Counted from the stretch's first letter, positions 16,404 to 26,513 are shown. The stretch: 64,000 nt of DNA from Amycolatopsis sp. NBRC 101858 (GCF_030269325.1 NZ_BSTD01000002.1:186001-250000); one strand, 5' to 3'. Numbers and translations are program-made. The notes: generated by a model not told the origin, from the sequence alone.

Positions 16404-16828
16404 CACGGCACCTCGTCGAGCGCGCCGGTCCGCTCGTCCAGGACGTAACCGCGGACGACGTCCGTGTGGGGCAGGAACGGCGACGCCCGCAGCCGCGCGA
16501 TGCACTGGCGGACGTCCTGGACCGGGTCGGTGAACGTCTCCGCCGCCCAGCCCGGCCGCATGCCCGTCGACGACTCCAGCCGCCGCGCGAGCTCGGTGTC
16601 CGTGAACGTGCGCATCCCGCAGTCCCGGTGGTGGATCAGCACGATCTCGCGCGTGCCCAGCAGGTGCTGGCTGACGGTCAGCGAGCGGATGGCGTCGTCG
16701 GTCACCGCGCCGCCCGCGTTGCGGATCACGTGCGCGTCGCCCTCGCCGAGGCCGAGCAGCCGGTGGACGCTGAACCGCGCGTCCATGCACGCGAGCACCG
16801 CCAGCTTCAGCCGCGGCTTCGCGGGCAT
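16403..16828 (-). CDS. Beta-class carbonic anhydrase
   Basis: 141 residues. Zinc ligands and the catalytic dyad of beta-carbonic anhydrases are present: CMDAR (Cys15, Asp17, Arg19) and HHRDCGM (His67, Cys70), with VIRNAGG between. Small actinobacterial type. It interconverts CO2 and bicarbonate. It is coupled by one-base overlaps to sucD upstream and lysR downstream. Neighbouring oxalyl-CoA decarboxylase and formate dehydrogenase both release CO2, which gives the enzyme a plausible local job. Confidence 0.9.
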   Translation of the reverse strand: MPAKPRLKLAVLACMDARFSVHRLLGLGEGDAHVIRNAGGAVTDDAIRSLTVSQHLLGTREIVLIHHRDCGMRTFTDTELARRLESSTGMRPGWAAETFTDPVQDVRQCIARLRASPFLPHTDVVRGYVLDERTGALDEVP

Positions 16829-17709
16829 CACCCCAGCACCTCGCGGACCAGCGCCGCCGTCTCGCTCGGCGTCCGCCCGACGCGGATTCCCGCCTCCTCC
16901 AGCGCTTCCTTCTTCGCCGCCGCCGTTCCGGCCGAACCGGAGACGATCGCGCCCGCGTGGCCCATCGTCTTGCCCTCCGGTGCGGTGAACCCGGCGACGT
17001 ACCCGACGACCGGCTTCGCAACCCGGGTCCGCACGAACTCCGCGGCGCGTTCCTCGGCGTCGCCGCCGATTTCGCCGATCAGCACGATCAGGTCCGTCTC
17101 GGGGTCCTTTTCGAACGCTTCGACGGCGTCGATGTGCGTCGTCCCGATGATCGGGTCGCCGCCGATGCCGACACACGTGGAAAACCCGATGTCCCGCAGC
17201 TCGTGCATGAGCTGGTAGGTCAGCGTGCCGGACTTCGACACCAGCCCGATCCGTCCCGGGCCGGTGATGTCGGCCGGGATGATCCCGGCGTTCGACTTCC
17301 CGGGCGAGATGATGCCCGGGCAGTTCGGCCCGATGATCCGCGTCCGCCCGCCCGCCGCGACCGCGTGGGCCCACAGCCGGGCCGTGTCGTGCACCGGGAC
17401 GCCCTCGGTGATCACCACCGCGAGCCCGATCCCCGCGTCGACGGCTTCGACGACGGCGTCCTCGACGAACGGCGGCGGCACGAACAGCACGCAGACATCG
17501 GCCGCGGCCGACGCGATCGACTCCGCGACGCTGCCGAACACCGGCAGCGAACGACCGGAGATCTCCACCTGCTGCCCGGCTTTGCGCGGGTTCACCCCGC
17601 CGACGACGTTCGTGCCGGCGGCCAGCATCCGCCGGGTGTGCTTGGCGCCTTCGGAGCCGGTGATGCCGGAGACGACGATCCGGCTGGTCTCGTCCAGGAA
17701 GATGGCCAC
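16828..17709 (-). CDS. sucD: Succinyl-CoA ligase-like alpha subunit
   Basis: 293 residues. CoA-binding N-terminus ([30 protein letters not shown]), [15 protein letters not shown] [22 protein letters not shown] and the active-site histidine in GHAGAIVSG that is phosphorylated during catalysis. Pairs with the beta subunit 3 bp upstream. NDP-forming ligases of this fold act on succinate, malate or similar acids, and the acid cannot be read from the sequence. Location beside oxalate genes suggests a dedicated copy supplying or recycling CoA thioesters, rather than the TCA-cycle copy. Confidence 0.88.
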   Translation of the reverse strand: MAIFLDETSRIVVSGITGSEGAKHTRRMLAAGTNVVGGVNPRKAGQQVEISGRSLPVFGSVAESIASAAADVCVLFVPPPFVEDAVVEAVDAGIGLAVVITEGVPVHDTARLWAHAVAAGGRTRIIGPNCPGIISPGKSNAGIIPADITGPGRIGLVSKSGTLTYQLMHELRDIGFSTCVGIGGDPIIGTTHIDAVEAFEKDPETDLIVLIGEIGGDAEERAAEFVRTRVAKPVVGYVAGFTAPEGKTMGHAGAIVSGSAGTAAAKKEALEEAGIRVGRTPSETAALVREVLG

Positions 17710-17712
17710 GGG

Positions 17713-18858
17713 TCAGACCTCCGCGATCGCGAGCTTCGCCGCCTCGCGGGCGGCATCGTCCATGGTGGCCACCACGGTGACCAGGGGGTGGGCGGCTTCG
17801 GCGAGGATCCGCCTGCCTTCGGTGACGTTGTTCCCGTCGAGCCGGACGACCAGGGGCTTGGTGGCGCGGGAGCCCAGGATCTCCAGCGAGCGCACGATCC
17901 CGGTCGCGACGGCGTCGCACGCGGTGATCCCGCCGAAGACGTTGACGAACACACTGCGCACCTGCGGGTCGCCCAGGATGACGGTCAGCCCGTTCACCAT
18001 CACCTCGGCCGACGCGCCGCCGCCGATGTCGAGGAAGTTCGCCGGCCCGCGCGCGCCCGCCTCCGCGGCGGCCGCGGCGACGACGTCCAAAGTGGACATC
18101 ACCAGGCCGGCGCCGTTGCCGATCACGCCGATGTCGCCGTCGAGCTTGACGTAGTTGAGGCCCTTGGCCCGCGCTTCGCGTTCGAGGGGGTCGCCGTCCA
18201 GCGGGTCGTCGAAAGCGGCGGACCGGCGGAACGACGCGTTGTCGTCCAGGGTGATCTTGCCGTCGAGCGCGACGATCCCGGTCGACGTGCTCGCCAGGGG
18301 ATTGACCTCGACGAGCGTGCAGTCTTCCGCGACGAACACGTCCCACAGCTTCTCGATGACGCCGGCGACCTCGCCGCGGACGTCGGCGGGGAACGCCGCG
18401 GCCACCGCGGCCGAGTCGACGCCGGCGAGCGGGTTCACCGGAACCCGCACCAGGGCGTCCGGCCGGGACGCCGCGACCTCCTCGATCTCCATCCCGCCCT
18501 CGGTCGAGGCCATGGCGAGGAACGTCCGCCCGGCGCGGTCGAGCAGGAAGGACACGTAGTACTCGTCGGCGATCTCACTGGCCTCGGTCACCAGGACGCG
18601 GTGCACGGTGTGGCCCTTGATGTCCATCCCGAGGATGTCGTCGGCGGCCTGTTCGGCGTCGTCGGCTGTGTGCACCACGCGGACGCCGCCCGCCTTGCCT
18701 CGTCCTCCCGTCTTCACTTGGGCCTTCACGACGACCGGGCCGCCGAGCTCCGCGGCCGCGGACCGGGCCGCGGCGGGATCGGCGGCGACCCGGCCGCGGG
18801 GGACGGGCACGCCGTGCTTCTCGAAGAGATCTCGGGCTTCGTGTTCGAAGAGGTCCAT
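17713..18858 (-). CDS. sucC: Succinyl-CoA ligase-like beta subunit (ATP-grasp)
   Basis: 381 residues. ATP-grasp features: [44 protein letters not shown] and the C-terminal [12 protein letters not shown] / [13 protein letters not shown] / [12 protein letters not shown] phosphate-binding blocks. ATG 18858 with AAAGGA upstream. First gene of the leftward sucC-sucD-can-lysR operon and divergent from the decarboxylase across a 285-bp region that holds a GntR-type motif. Confidence 0.9.
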   Translation of the reverse strand: MDLFEHEARDLFEKHGVPVPRGRVAADPAAARSAAAELGGPVVVKAQVKTGGRGKAGGVRVVHTADDAEQAADDILGMDIKGHTVHRVLVTEASEIADEYYVSFLLDRAGRTFLAMASTEGGMEIEEVAASRPDALVRVPVNPLAGVDSAAVAAAFPADVRGEVAGVIEKLWDVFVAEDCTLVEVNPLASTSTGIVALDGKITLDDNASFRRSAAFDDPLDGDPLEREARAKGLNYVKLDGDIGVIGNGAGLVMSTLDVVAAAAAEAGARGPANFLDIGGGASAEVMVNGLTVILGDPQVRSVFVNVFGGITACDAVATGIVRSLEILGSRATKPLVVRLDGNNVTEGRRILAEAAHPLVTVVATMDDAAREAAKLAIAEV

Positions 18859-19143
18859 GCGGGGGCGTCCTTTCCGCGGCGGTGCAGGGCAAGGAGGTCC
18901 GCCGTGTCCGGGGCGTGCGGTGACGGTCCGCCGGGGCCGGATCGAGGCCCGGGAAAAACCCTGCGGATGGCCCTGGACACGGGCTGCTTGAAGAGTGACT
19001 ATATGCCTACCCCATACGGTATGCAATCTACAGTCTGCCGCGAAGAGGCCGCTGACCTCGACGGACAGGGGGCGGCGGCGAGCGGACCGGAGTACGGAGC
19101 GCCGGACAAGAGAGATCCGGCGGCGGACCAGAGGAGTTGAGCA
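18859..19143. promoter_or_regulatory. Divergent promoter region sucC / oxc with GntR-type motif
   Basis: This 285-bp region separates the leftward sucC operon from the rightward oxc-frc unit. It contains ATAC-G-GTATGCAATC at 19014-19028 in an AT-richer patch (19000-19035), where overlapping -10-like hexamers occur. A regulator bound here could control both directions. Confidence 0.6.
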
Positions 19144-20880
19144 ATGGCGCTGACCACGACCGGCACCACCGCGGGGGAGAGTGCCCGACCGACGAACGGC
19201 GCCGAGCCCGCGCCCGCCGAGATCTCCGGCGGCCACCTGGTGGCGAAAGCGCTGAAGGCCGAAGGCGTCGACACGATCTTCACGCTCTGCGGCGGTCACA
19301 TCATCGACATCTACGACGGCTGCGTCGACGAAGGCATCGAGGTCATCGACGTCCGGCACGAGCAGGTCGCGGCGCACGCGGCCGACGGCTACGCGCGGAT
19401 CACCGGCAAGCCCGGCTGCGCGGTGGTCACCGCCGGCCCCGGCACGACCGACGCCGTCACCGGCGTCGCGAACGCCCTGCGCGCGGAGAGCCCGATGCTG
19501 CTCATCGGCGGCCAGGGCGCGCTGACCCAGCACAAGATGGGGTCCCTGCAGGACCTCCCGCACGTGGACATGATGACGCCGATCACGAAGTTCGCCGCCA
19601 CCGTCCCGCACACCGCGCGCGTGGCCGACCTCGTCTCGATGGCGTTCCGCGAGGCCTACGCCGGCGCGCCCGGACCGTCGTTCCTCGAGATCCCGCGTGA
19701 CGTCCTCGACGCGCGCGTTCCCCTGGAGCAGGCCCGGATCCCGGAAGCCGGCCGCTACCGCGCGTCGACGAGGAACGCCGGCGACCCCGCCGACGTCGAG
19801 AAGCTCGCCGACCTGCTGGTGCACGCGAAGAAGCCGGCCATCCTGCTCGGCAGCCAGGTCTGGACGACCCGAGCCACCGAGCCGGCCGTCGACCTGGTGC
19901 GCACGCTGAACATCCCGGCCTACATGAACGGCGCCGGCCGCGGCACCCTGCCGCCCGGCGACCCGCACCACTTCCAGCTTTCCCGCCGGTACGCCTTCGA
20001 CAACGCCGACGTGATCATCATCGTCGGCACCCCGTTCGACTTCCGGATGGGCTACGGCAAGCGGCTGTCGAAGGACGCCACCGTCGTCCAGATCGACCTC
20101 GACTACCGCACGGTCGGGAAGAACCGCGACGTCGACCTCGGCATCGTCGGCGACGCCGGCCAGGTGCTGGCCGCGGTGGCCGAGGCCGCGTCCGGACGCG
20201 CCGACAACGGTGCCGTCGGCCGCAAGGCCTGGCTCGAAGAGCTCCAGGCCGTCGAGGAGAAGGCGAAGCAGAAGCGGTTGCCGCTGCAGCACTCCGACGC
20301 GAGCCCGATCCACCCGTACCGCTTGGTCCACGAGATCAACGAGTTCCTCACCGAGGACTCGATCTACATCGGCGACGGCGGCGACATCGTCACCTTCTCC
20401 GGCCAGGTCGTGCAGCCCAAGTCGCCCGGGCACTGGATGGACCCCGGTCCACTCGGGACACTCGGCGTCGGGATCCCGTTCGTGCTGGCCGCCAAGCACG
20501 CGCGCCCCGACAAGGAGGTCGTCGCGCTCTTCGGCGACGGCGCCTTCAGCCTCACAGGCTGGGACTTCGAGACGCTGGTGCGGTTCGACCTGCCGTTCGT
20601 CGGGATCGTCGGCAACAACTCGTCGATGAACCAGATCCGCTACGGCCAGGCCGCGAAGTACGGCCTGCCGCGCGAGCGCGTCGGCAACACCCTCGGCGAC
20701 GTCCGCTACGACGAGTTCGCGCGGATGCTCGGCGGGTACGGCGAAGAGGTCCGCGACCCGGCCGACATCGCGCCGGCGCTGCAGCGGGCCCGCGAGTCCG
20801 GCAAGCCGTCGCTGATCAACGTCTGGGTCGACCCCGACGTGTACGCCCCCGGAACCATGAACCAGACCATGTACAAGTGA
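19144..20880 (+). CDS. oxc: ThDP-dependent oxalyl-CoA decarboxylase-like enzyme
   Basis: 578 residues. ThDP fold: VRHEQ with the activating Glu73, a central domain, and the GDGAF...GNNSSMNQ cofactor motif (GDG-x26-NN) near residues 463-492; [12 protein letters not shown] precedes it. Adjacent to a clear formyl-CoA:oxalate CoA-transferase, so oxalyl-CoA decarboxylation to formyl-CoA and CO2 is the best role. The Tyr-Glu pair known in the Oxalobacter enzyme (Tyr120/Glu121) appears replaced by Leu135-Gln136 in [12 protein letters not shown], which looks more like 2-hydroxyacyl-CoA lyases. Those enzymes also yield formyl-CoA. ATG start; the first 27 residues are a low-complexity extension. 11 bp before frc. 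Confidence 0.8.
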   Translation: MALTTTGTTAGESARPTNGAEPAPAEISGGHLVAKALKAEGVDTIFTLCGGHIIDIYDGCVDEGIEVIDVRHEQVAAHAADGYARITGKPGCAVVTAGPGTTDAVTGVANALRAESPMLLIGGQGALTQHKMGSLQDLPHVDMMTPITKFAATVPHTARVADLVSMAFREAYAGAPGPSFLEIPRDVLDARVPLEQARIPEAGRYRASTRNAGDPADVEKLADLLVHAKKPAILLGSQVWTTRATEPAVDLVRTLNIPAYMNGAGRGTLPPGDPHHFQLSRRYAFDNADVIIIVGTPFDFRMGYGKRLSKDATVVQIDLDYRTVGKNRDVDLGIVGDAGQVLAAVAEAASGRADNGAVGRKAWLEELQAVEEKAKQKRLPLQHSDASPIHPYRLVHEINEFLTEDSIYIGDGGDIVTFSGQVVQPKSPGHWMDPGPLGTLGVGIPFVLAAKHARPDKEVVALFGDGAFSLTGWDFETLVRFDLPFVGIVGNNSSMNQIRYGQAAKYGLPRERVGNTLGDVRYDEFARMLGGYGEEVRDPADIAPALQRARESGKPSLINVWVDPDVYAPGTMNQTMYK

Positions 20881-20891
20881 GCGGAGGCCCC

Positions 20892-22121
20892 ATGGGTAAG
20901 GCACTGGAGGGCGTGCGCGTCCTCGACATGACGCACGTGCAGTCCGGACCGTCGTCGACGCAGCTGCTGGCCTGGCTCGGCGCGGACGTGATCAAGCTCG
21001 AGACCCCCGGCCGGGGTGACATCACGCGCGGCCAGCTGCGCGACCTGCCCGGCGTCGACAGCCTCTACTTCACGATGCTGAACTCCAACAAGCGCAGCAT
21101 CACGCTCAACATGAAGAGCGCCGAGGGCAAGGAAGTCTTCGAGAAGCTCGTGTCCGGAGTGGACGTCCTGGTCGAGAACTTCGGCCCCGGCGTCGTCGAC
21201 CGGTTCGGCTACCCCTGGGACAAGCTCTCCGCGCTCAACCCGCGGCTGATCTACGCCTCCATCAAGGGGTTCGGCCCCGGCCGCTACGCCGACTTCAAAG
21301 CTTACGAGGTCATCGCGCAGGCCATGGGCGGCGCGATGAGCACGACCGGGTTCGAGGAGGGCCCGCCGACCGCGACCGGCGCGCAGATCGGCGACTCCGG
21401 CACCGGCATCCACCTGGTGGCCGCCATCCTCGCCGCGCTGTTCCAGCGGACCTCCACCGGCCGCGGCCAGCGCGTCCAGGTCGCCATGCAGGACGCCGTG
21501 CTCAACCTGTGCCGGGTGAAGCTGCGCGACCAGCAGCGCCTCACGCACGGACCGCTCGGCGAGTACCCGAACGACCAGTTCGGCGACGAGGTCCCGCGCT
21601 CGGGCAATGCCTCCGGCGGCGGCCAGCCCGGCTGGGCGGTCAAGTGCGCGCCCGGCGGGCCGAACGACTACATCTACGTGATCGTCCAGCCACCCGGGTG
21701 GGCTCCGCTCGCCCGGCTGATCGGCAAGGAAGAGCTGGCCGAGGACCCGGCCTGGGCCACGCCCGAAGTCCGGCTGTCCAAACTGGACAAGATGTTCGCG
21801 CTCGTCGAGGAGTGGACCGAGAAGCACACCAAGTGGGAAGTGATGGAAAAGCTCAACGCCCACAACATCCCGTGCGGCCCGATCCTGTCCACGAAGGAAC
21901 TGATCGAAGACGACACCCTGGCCGAGCTGGGCTCGGTCGTCGAGGTGGCGCACCCGGAGCGCGGCAGCTTCAAGACCGTCGGCTGCCCGCTCAAGCTGTC
22001 CGACTCGCCGGTCGAGATCGAACGCTCACCGCTGCTCGGCGAGCACAACGACGAGGTACTGGCCGAGCTCGGCTACGGCGAGGCGGAGCTCGAGAAGTTC
22101 CGCGCGGCGGGGGTGATCTGA
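20892..22121 (+). CDS. frc: Formyl-CoA:oxalate CoA-transferase
   Basis: 409 residues, class III CoA-transferase. Closely follows the Oxalobacter enzyme: [46 protein letters not shown] with catalytic Asp168, and the active-site glycine loop [11 protein letters not shown] (the family has GGGGQ; here SGGGQ at about 241-245). It transfers CoA from formyl-CoA to oxalate, giving oxalyl-CoA and formate. ATG 20892 with GCGGAGG is preferred; a GTG at 20877 overlapping the oxc stop is possible. It lies between the decarboxylase and an ADP-forming CoA ligase in one rightward operon. Confidence 0.93.
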   Translation: MGKALEGVRVLDMTHVQSGPSSTQLLAWLGADVIKLETPGRGDITRGQLRDLPGVDSLYFTMLNSNKRSITLNMKSAEGKEVFEKLVSGVDVLVENFGPGVVDRFGYPWDKLSALNPRLIYASIKGFGPGRYADFKAYEVIAQAMGGAMSTTGFEEGPPTATGAQIGDSGTGIHLVAAILAALFQRTSTGRGQRVQVAMQDAVLNLCRVKLRDQQRLTHGPLGEYPNDQFGDEVPRSGNASGGGQPGWAVKCAPGGPNDYIYVIVQPPGWAPLARLIGKEELAEDPAWATPEVRLSKLDKMFALVEEWTEKHTKWEVMEKLNAHNIPCGPILSTKELIEDDTLAELGSVVEVAHPERGSFKTVGCPLKLSDSPVEIERSPLLGEHNDEVLAELGYGEAELEKFRAAGVI

Positions 22122-24248
22122 GTGGTGGATCGCGCGGCGGTCGAGAAGATCCTCGACCAGGCGGCGGCCGAGGGCCGGTCGTCGCTGACCGCGCCCGAGG
22201 GGCGTGCGGTCTGCGAGGCGTACGGCATCCCGACCCCGGCCGAGCGGCTGGCGGCCACCGCCGAGGAGGCGGTCGCCCACGCCGAAGAGATCGGCCTGCC
22301 GGTGGTGCTCAAGATCGTCTCGCCGGACATCCTGCACAAGACCGAGGCCGGTGGCGTGCTCGTCGGACTGCGAGACGCCGAAGCGGTGAAGGCGGGCTTC
22401 ACGAAGATCGTCGACAACGCGGAGGCGTACCACGCCGGCGCGCGGATCCTCGGCGTCCAGGTGCAGCAGATGCTCACCGAGGGCCAGGAGGTGATCATCG
22501 GCTCGGTCACCGACCCGACGTTCGGCAAGATCGTCGCGTTCGGCCTCGGCGGTGTCCTGGTGGAGGTGCTCAAGGACGTCACCTTCCGGCTGGCGCCGAC
22601 CAGCACCGACGAAGCGCTGTCGATGATCGACGGCATCCAGGCGGCGGAGATCCTCCGGGGCGTGCGCGGTGCCGACCCGGTCGACCGGGATGCCCTGGCG
22701 GCGGTGATCACCGGGCTCGGGCAGCTGGTCGCCGACTTCCCGCAGCTGTCCGAAGTGGACCTCAACCCGGTCCTCGCGACGGCGAGCGGGGCCACCGCGG
22801 TCGACGTCCGGATCCTGGTCGACCCGGACGCGGCGAAGGAGCCGTTCCGGTTCACCCAGGAGGAGATCCTCGCTTCGATGAACCGGATCATGAAGCCGGC
22901 GTCGATCGCCGTGATCGGCGCGTCCGCCGAGGCGGGCAAGATCGGCAACTCGGTGATGAAGAACCTGGTCAACGGCGGGTACGCGGGGGAGATCCACCCG
23001 ATCAACCCCAAGGCCACCGAGATCCTCGACCGCAAGGCTTACGCCAGCATCACCGACGTCCCCGGTGACGTCGACGTCGCGGTGTTCGCCATCCCGGCGA
23101 AGTTCGTGCCCGCGGCACTGGAAGAGGTCGGCAAGAAGGGTGCGGCCGGCGCGATCCTCATCCCGTCCGGCTTCGGCGAGACCGGCAACATCGAGCTGCA
23201 GGACGAGGTCGTCGCGATCGCGCGCAAGCACGGCGTCCGCATCCTCGGGCCGAACATCTACGGCTACTACTACACGCCGGAGAACCTGTCGGCGACGTTC
23301 TGCACACCGTACGACGTCAAAGGCGGCGTCGCCCTGTCCTCGCAGAGCGGCGGCATCGGGATGGCGATCCTCGGCTTCAGCCGCTCGGCGAAGATGGGCG
23401 TGTCCTCGATCGTCGGCGTGGGCAACAAGGCCGACATCGACGAGGACGACCTGCTCACCTTCTTCGAGCAGGACGACAACACCCAGCTCGTCGCGATGCA
23501 CCTCGAAGACCTCAAGGACGGCCGGTCGTTCGCCGAGACGGCGAAGCGCGTCTCGAAGCACAAGCCGGTCGTGGTGCTCAAGGCCGGGCGGACGTCGCAG
23601 GGCGCGAAGGCGGCGAGCTCCCACACCGGCGCGCTCGCCGGTGACGACAAGGTGTACGACGACATCCTCCGCCAGAGCGGCGTGATCCGGGCGCCCGGGC
23701 TGAACGACATGCTCGAGTACGCCCGCGGCATCCCGCTGCTGCCCACGCCGCAGGGCGAGAACGTCGTCATCATCACCGGCGCCGGCGGCTCGGGCGTGCT
23801 GCTTTCGGACGCCTGCGTCGACAACGGGCTGGACCTGATGGCGATCCCGCCGGACCTCGACACGGCGTTCCGGAAGTTCATCCCGCCCTTCGGCGCGGCC
23901 GGCAACCCGGTGGACATCACCGGCGGCGAGCCGCCCTCGACCTACCGCAACACGATCGCGCTGGGCCTCGAGGACGACCGCATCCACGCCCTGATCCTGG
24001 GCTACTGGCACACCATCGTCACCCCGCCGATGGTGTTCGCGGAGCTGGTCTCCGAGGTGGTCGGGGAGTACCGGGCGAAGGGGATCCACAAGCCCGTCGT
24101 CGCCTCGCTGTCGGGCGACGTCGAGGTCGAGGAGGCGAGCACCTACCTCTACGACCACGGTGTCGTCGCTTATCCCTACACGACCGAGAAGCCCGTCGCG
24201 GTGCTCGGCGCGAAGTACCGCTGGGCGCGGGCCGCGGGCCTGCTCTGA
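22122..24248 (+). CDS. ADP-forming acyl-CoA ligase (fused, ATP-grasp first)
   Basis: 708 residues. The N-terminal about 230 residues form an ATP-grasp unit (LPVVLKIVSPDILHKTEAGGV). A CoA-binding Rossmann unit starts near 265 (PASIAVIGASAEAGKIGNSV), followed by ligase modules with SSQSGGIGMAI and the phospho-histidine loop SSHTGALAGDD (His501). The ATP-grasp/CoA-binding order is the reverse of the common acetate-CoA ligase order. The gene starts directly after the frc stop, so it belongs to the operon. It may prime the cycle by making formyl-CoA or oxalyl-CoA from the free acid, or recover acetyl-CoA; substrate unproven. Confidence 0.85.
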   Translation: MVDRAAVEKILDQAAAEGRSSLTAPEGRAVCEAYGIPTPAERLAATAEEAVAHAEEIGLPVVLKIVSPDILHKTEAGGVLVGLRDAEAVKAGFTKIVDNAEAYHAGARILGVQVQQMLTEGQEVIIGSVTDPTFGKIVAFGLGGVLVEVLKDVTFRLAPTSTDEALSMIDGIQAAEILRGVRGADPVDRDALAAVITGLGQLVADFPQLSEVDLNPVLATASGATAVDVRILVDPDAAKEPFRFTQEEILASMNRIMKPASIAVIGASAEAGKIGNSVMKNLVNGGYAGEIHPINPKATEILDRKAYASITDVPGDVDVAVFAIPAKFVPAALEEVGKKGAAGAILIPSGFGETGNIELQDEVVAIARKHGVRILGPNIYGYYYTPENLSATFCTPYDVKGGVALSSQSGGIGMAILGFSRSAKMGVSSIVGVGNKADIDEDDLLTFFEQDDNTQLVAMHLEDLKDGRSFAETAKRVSKHKPVVVLKAGRTSQGAKAASSHTGALAGDDKVYDDILRQSGVIRAPGLNDMLEYARGIPLLPTPQGENVVIITGAGGSGVLLSDACVDNGLDLMAIPPDLDTAFRKFIPPFGAAGNPVDITGGEPPSTYRNTIALGLEDDRIHALILGYWHTIVTPPMVFAELVSEVVGEYRAKGIHKPVVASLSGDVEVEEASTYLYDHGVVAYPYTTEKPVAVLGAKYRWARAAGLL

Positions 24249-24364
24249 GCGTCCTCCACAGTGTCATTTCAAAAGGGGCTGTTCCACCGAGAGCGAAAGG
24301 ACGAAGATCCACCGCACGACGGCAACAGAGGGACACGAGTCAACGGTGACGAAAGAGAACTCTC

Positions 24365-25744
24365 ATGACCGCAGCTACGTACCAGGAGATCACTGACGAG
24401 AACGGACGGGTTTACCGAGTAGGCGAGAGTCCCCAGGACATCATGGGGCGCTCGCGAAGCTGGATGGTGTGGCTGCCCTGGATCGCCATGATGGCGGTCA
24501 GTGTCTTCGAATACGGCTGGGGCGCCGTCGAAGGCACGCTGGAGGACAAGTACGGCTGGTCGCTCAGCGACGCCTTCTGGCTGGCCAGCATCTGGGCCGT
24601 CTTCCAGGCCGGGGTGGCGTTCCCGGCCGGGCGGTTGCGGGAGAAGAACATCGTGTCGGCCAAGACGGCCATGCTGGCCGGCGCGGTGTGCAGCGGCATC
24701 GGCTACTTCACGATCTCGCACAGCGGCAACCTGGCGGTGGCGTTCGTCGGGTACTCGGTGCTCGGCGGCACCGGCGCCGGACTGGTCTACGCCACCTGCA
24801 TCAACATGGTCGGGAAGTGGTACCCCGAGAAACGGGGTGCGAGGACGGGCTTCGTCAACGGCGGGTTCGCCTACGGCGCCGTCCCCTTCATCTACGTCTT
24901 CGCCGCGTTCCTGACCCCGACCAATTATTCGGTGATCCTCGACGTCATCGGCGTCTACATGCTGCTGGTCGTCGGGGTGTGCGGGTTCCTGTTCAAGGAC
25001 CCGCCGAAGAGCTGGTGGCCGAAGGAGGTCGACCCGAAGAGCTGGGCGGCCGGCCGGAGGTCCAGCACCGGCGGGCTGGCCAAGAACCCGCCCGCGGTGA
25101 AGCAGTTCTCCCCGATGGAGGCGATCCGGACCGGCATGCTCCCGCTGATGTGGGTGTGCCTGGTGATCATCGGCGGGGTTTCGCTGTTCGGCATCAACTT
25201 CCAGGTGCCCTTCGCCAAGGAAAGCGGTTTCGGGGCGTTCGTCGCGGCGTCGTCGGCCGGTGTGCTGTCGATCGTCAACGGCACCGGGCGCGCGGTCGTC
25301 GGCTGGGTTTCGGACCGGATCGGCCGGCGGCAGACGCTCACCGTCGTCCTGGTGATCGCCGGTGGCGCGCAGTTCGGCGTGATGTACGCCGGGAACACGC
25401 ACAACCTGTTCCTGTTCATGGTGTTCGCGTTCCTGACCGGGTTCGGCGGCGGCGCCTTCTACCCGCTGTTCGCCGCGCTGGTGCCGGACTACTTCGGCGA
25501 GAACAACAACGCGTCGAACTACGGCCTGGTCTACAGCGCGAAACTGATCGGTGGCGTCGGCGGCGGCGGGCTCGCCGCGGGGGTCATCAGCGCGTGGGGC
25601 TACACCGGCGCGTACGTGCTCGCCGGGTGCATCGCGCTCCTGTCCGCGGTGCTGACGCTGTTCCTGCGCCAGCCCGGCCGGACACGCCACCAGCTCGCCG
25701 AAACCGAGCTGGTGGCGCGGCCTTCCGCCACGGCGGGCGGCTAG
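24365..25744 (+). CDS. OFA-family MFS transporter, oxalate/formate-antiporter-like
   Basis: 459 residues, 12 predicted membrane helices. Similar to the 13443 paralogue over its whole length, with GYSVLGGTGAGLVYATCINM, the MFS loop GWVSDRIGRRQ, FGGGAFYPLFAALVPDYFGENN and YSAKLIGGVGGG (candidate conserved lysine). It is separated by 116 bp from the CoA-ligase gene and probably ends the oxalate operon. Expected role: oxalate uptake coupled to formate exit, or proton-coupled oxalate uptake. A strong bidirectional terminator follows. Confidence 0.9.
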   Translation: MTAATYQEITDENGRVYRVGESPQDIMGRSRSWMVWLPWIAMMAVSVFEYGWGAVEGTLEDKYGWSLSDAFWLASIWAVFQAGVAFPAGRLREKNIVSAKTAMLAGAVCSGIGYFTISHSGNLAVAFVGYSVLGGTGAGLVYATCINMVGKWYPEKRGARTGFVNGGFAYGAVPFIYVFAAFLTPTNYSVILDVIGVYMLLVVGVCGFLFKDPPKSWWPKEVDPKSWAAGRRSSTGGLAKNPPAVKQFSPMEAIRTGMLPLMWVCLVIIGGVSLFGINFQVPFAKESGFGAFVAASSAGVLSIVNGTGRAVVGWVSDRIGRRQTLTVVLVIAGGAQFGVMYAGNTHNLFLFMVFAFLTGFGGGAFYPLFAALVPDYFGENNNASNYGLVYSAKLIGGVGGGGLAAGVISAWGYTGAYVLAGCIALLSAVLTLFLRQPGRTRHQLAETELVARPSATAGG

Positions 25745-25755
25745 TCCGGTTGCCT

Positions 25756-25790
25756 GCTCCCCGGTCCTGCAGCCATCAGGACCGGGGAGC
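25756..25790. terminator. Bidirectional terminator between OFA transporter and GntR gene
   Basis: GCTCCCCGGTCCTG (25756-25769) pairs perfectly with CAGGACCGGGGAGC (25777-25790): a 14-bp stem with a 7-nt loop. It sits between convergent genes and overlaps the GntR stop codon, so it can serve both. Confidence 0.85.
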
Positions 25791-26513
25791 TTCCGGACGT
25801 TCGTGGTAGGCCTGGCGGGTCCGTTCGGTGTGCTTGGCCATGATCTGCTCGGCGGCACCGGTGTCGCCGTCGGAGATCGCGTGGATCAGCTCGTCGTGCT
25901 CGTTCCACGCGTCCTTCCCGCGCGGGCGGGCGATCGGCGTGTAGTACCAGCGGACCCGCCGGTCGACGAGACCGATCAGCTCCGCCAGCACGGCGTTCCC
26001 CGACAGCTGGGTGATGAACGCGTGCAGGGCGGCGTTGGCCGCGACCAGGCCCTCGGTGTCCTCCGCGCGCAGCGCGTCGACGCCCACCTGCTGCAGCTCC
26101 CACAGGCGCCGGACGTCGTCGGCCGTCGCGTTGCCGGCGGCGAGCTTCGCGGAGTGCGTCTCCAGCACGCTGCGGACGCTCAGCAGCTGGTCGGCCTCCT
26201 CGTCGGTCGGCAGGTGCACGAACGCGCCCTGGGCCGGCCGGAGGTCGACCCAGCCTTCGCTCTGCAGGCGCTGCAGGGCTTCGCGGACGGGCTGCCGGCT
26301 GACGCCGAGGTACTCGGCCAGATCGGCTTCGACCAGGTGCTGCCCGGGTTCGAGCGTGCGGTTGATGATCAGCTCGGCGAGGGCCTCGTAGACGACCTGG
26401 CGCAGCGGCGCGGGCCGTTCGACGCGCTTGGCGGCGGTCGAGCTGAGCGAGCCCTTGGCCGTGCGGCGGCCGGACGGGCCGCGGTCTTGGAGCGGGGAAG
26501 CGGGCTGGCTCAC
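25776..26513 (-). CDS. GntR-family regulator with FCD effector domain
   Basis: 245 residues. A Ser/Arg-rich N-terminal tail precedes the GntR wHTH (LRQVVYEALAELIINRTLEPGQHLVEADLAEYLGVSRQPVREALQRLQSEGWV), followed by an all-helical FCD domain (VRSVLETHSAKLAA, LHAFITQLSGN, EHDELIHAISDGD, with metal-binding Asp/His positions). FCD regulators sense organic acids. It is divergent from the oxalyl-CoA-reductase/formate-dehydrogenase operon, with two ATAC...GTATGCAA motifs in the gap. It is the best candidate regulator for the oxalate genes here. Confidence 0.92.
   Translation of the reverse strand: MSQPASPLQDRGPSGRRTAKGSLSSTAAKRVERPAPLRQVVYEALAELIINRTLEPGQHLVEADLAEYLGVSRQPVREALQRLQSEGWVDLRPAQGAFVHLPTDEEADQLLSVRSVLETHSAKLAAGNATADDVRRLWELQQVGVDALRAEDTEGLVAANAALHAFITQLSGNAVLAELIGLVDRRVRWYYTPIARPRGKDAWNEHDELIHAISDGDTGAAEQIMAKHTERTRQAYHERPEAPRS

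Noticed and set aside
17713..20904. Very long minus-strand open frame antisense to oxc, continuing upstream of sucC
   Set aside because: Only the sucC part is protein-like. The rest is the usual high-GC shadow of oxc, which has clear ThDP motifs on the plus strand.
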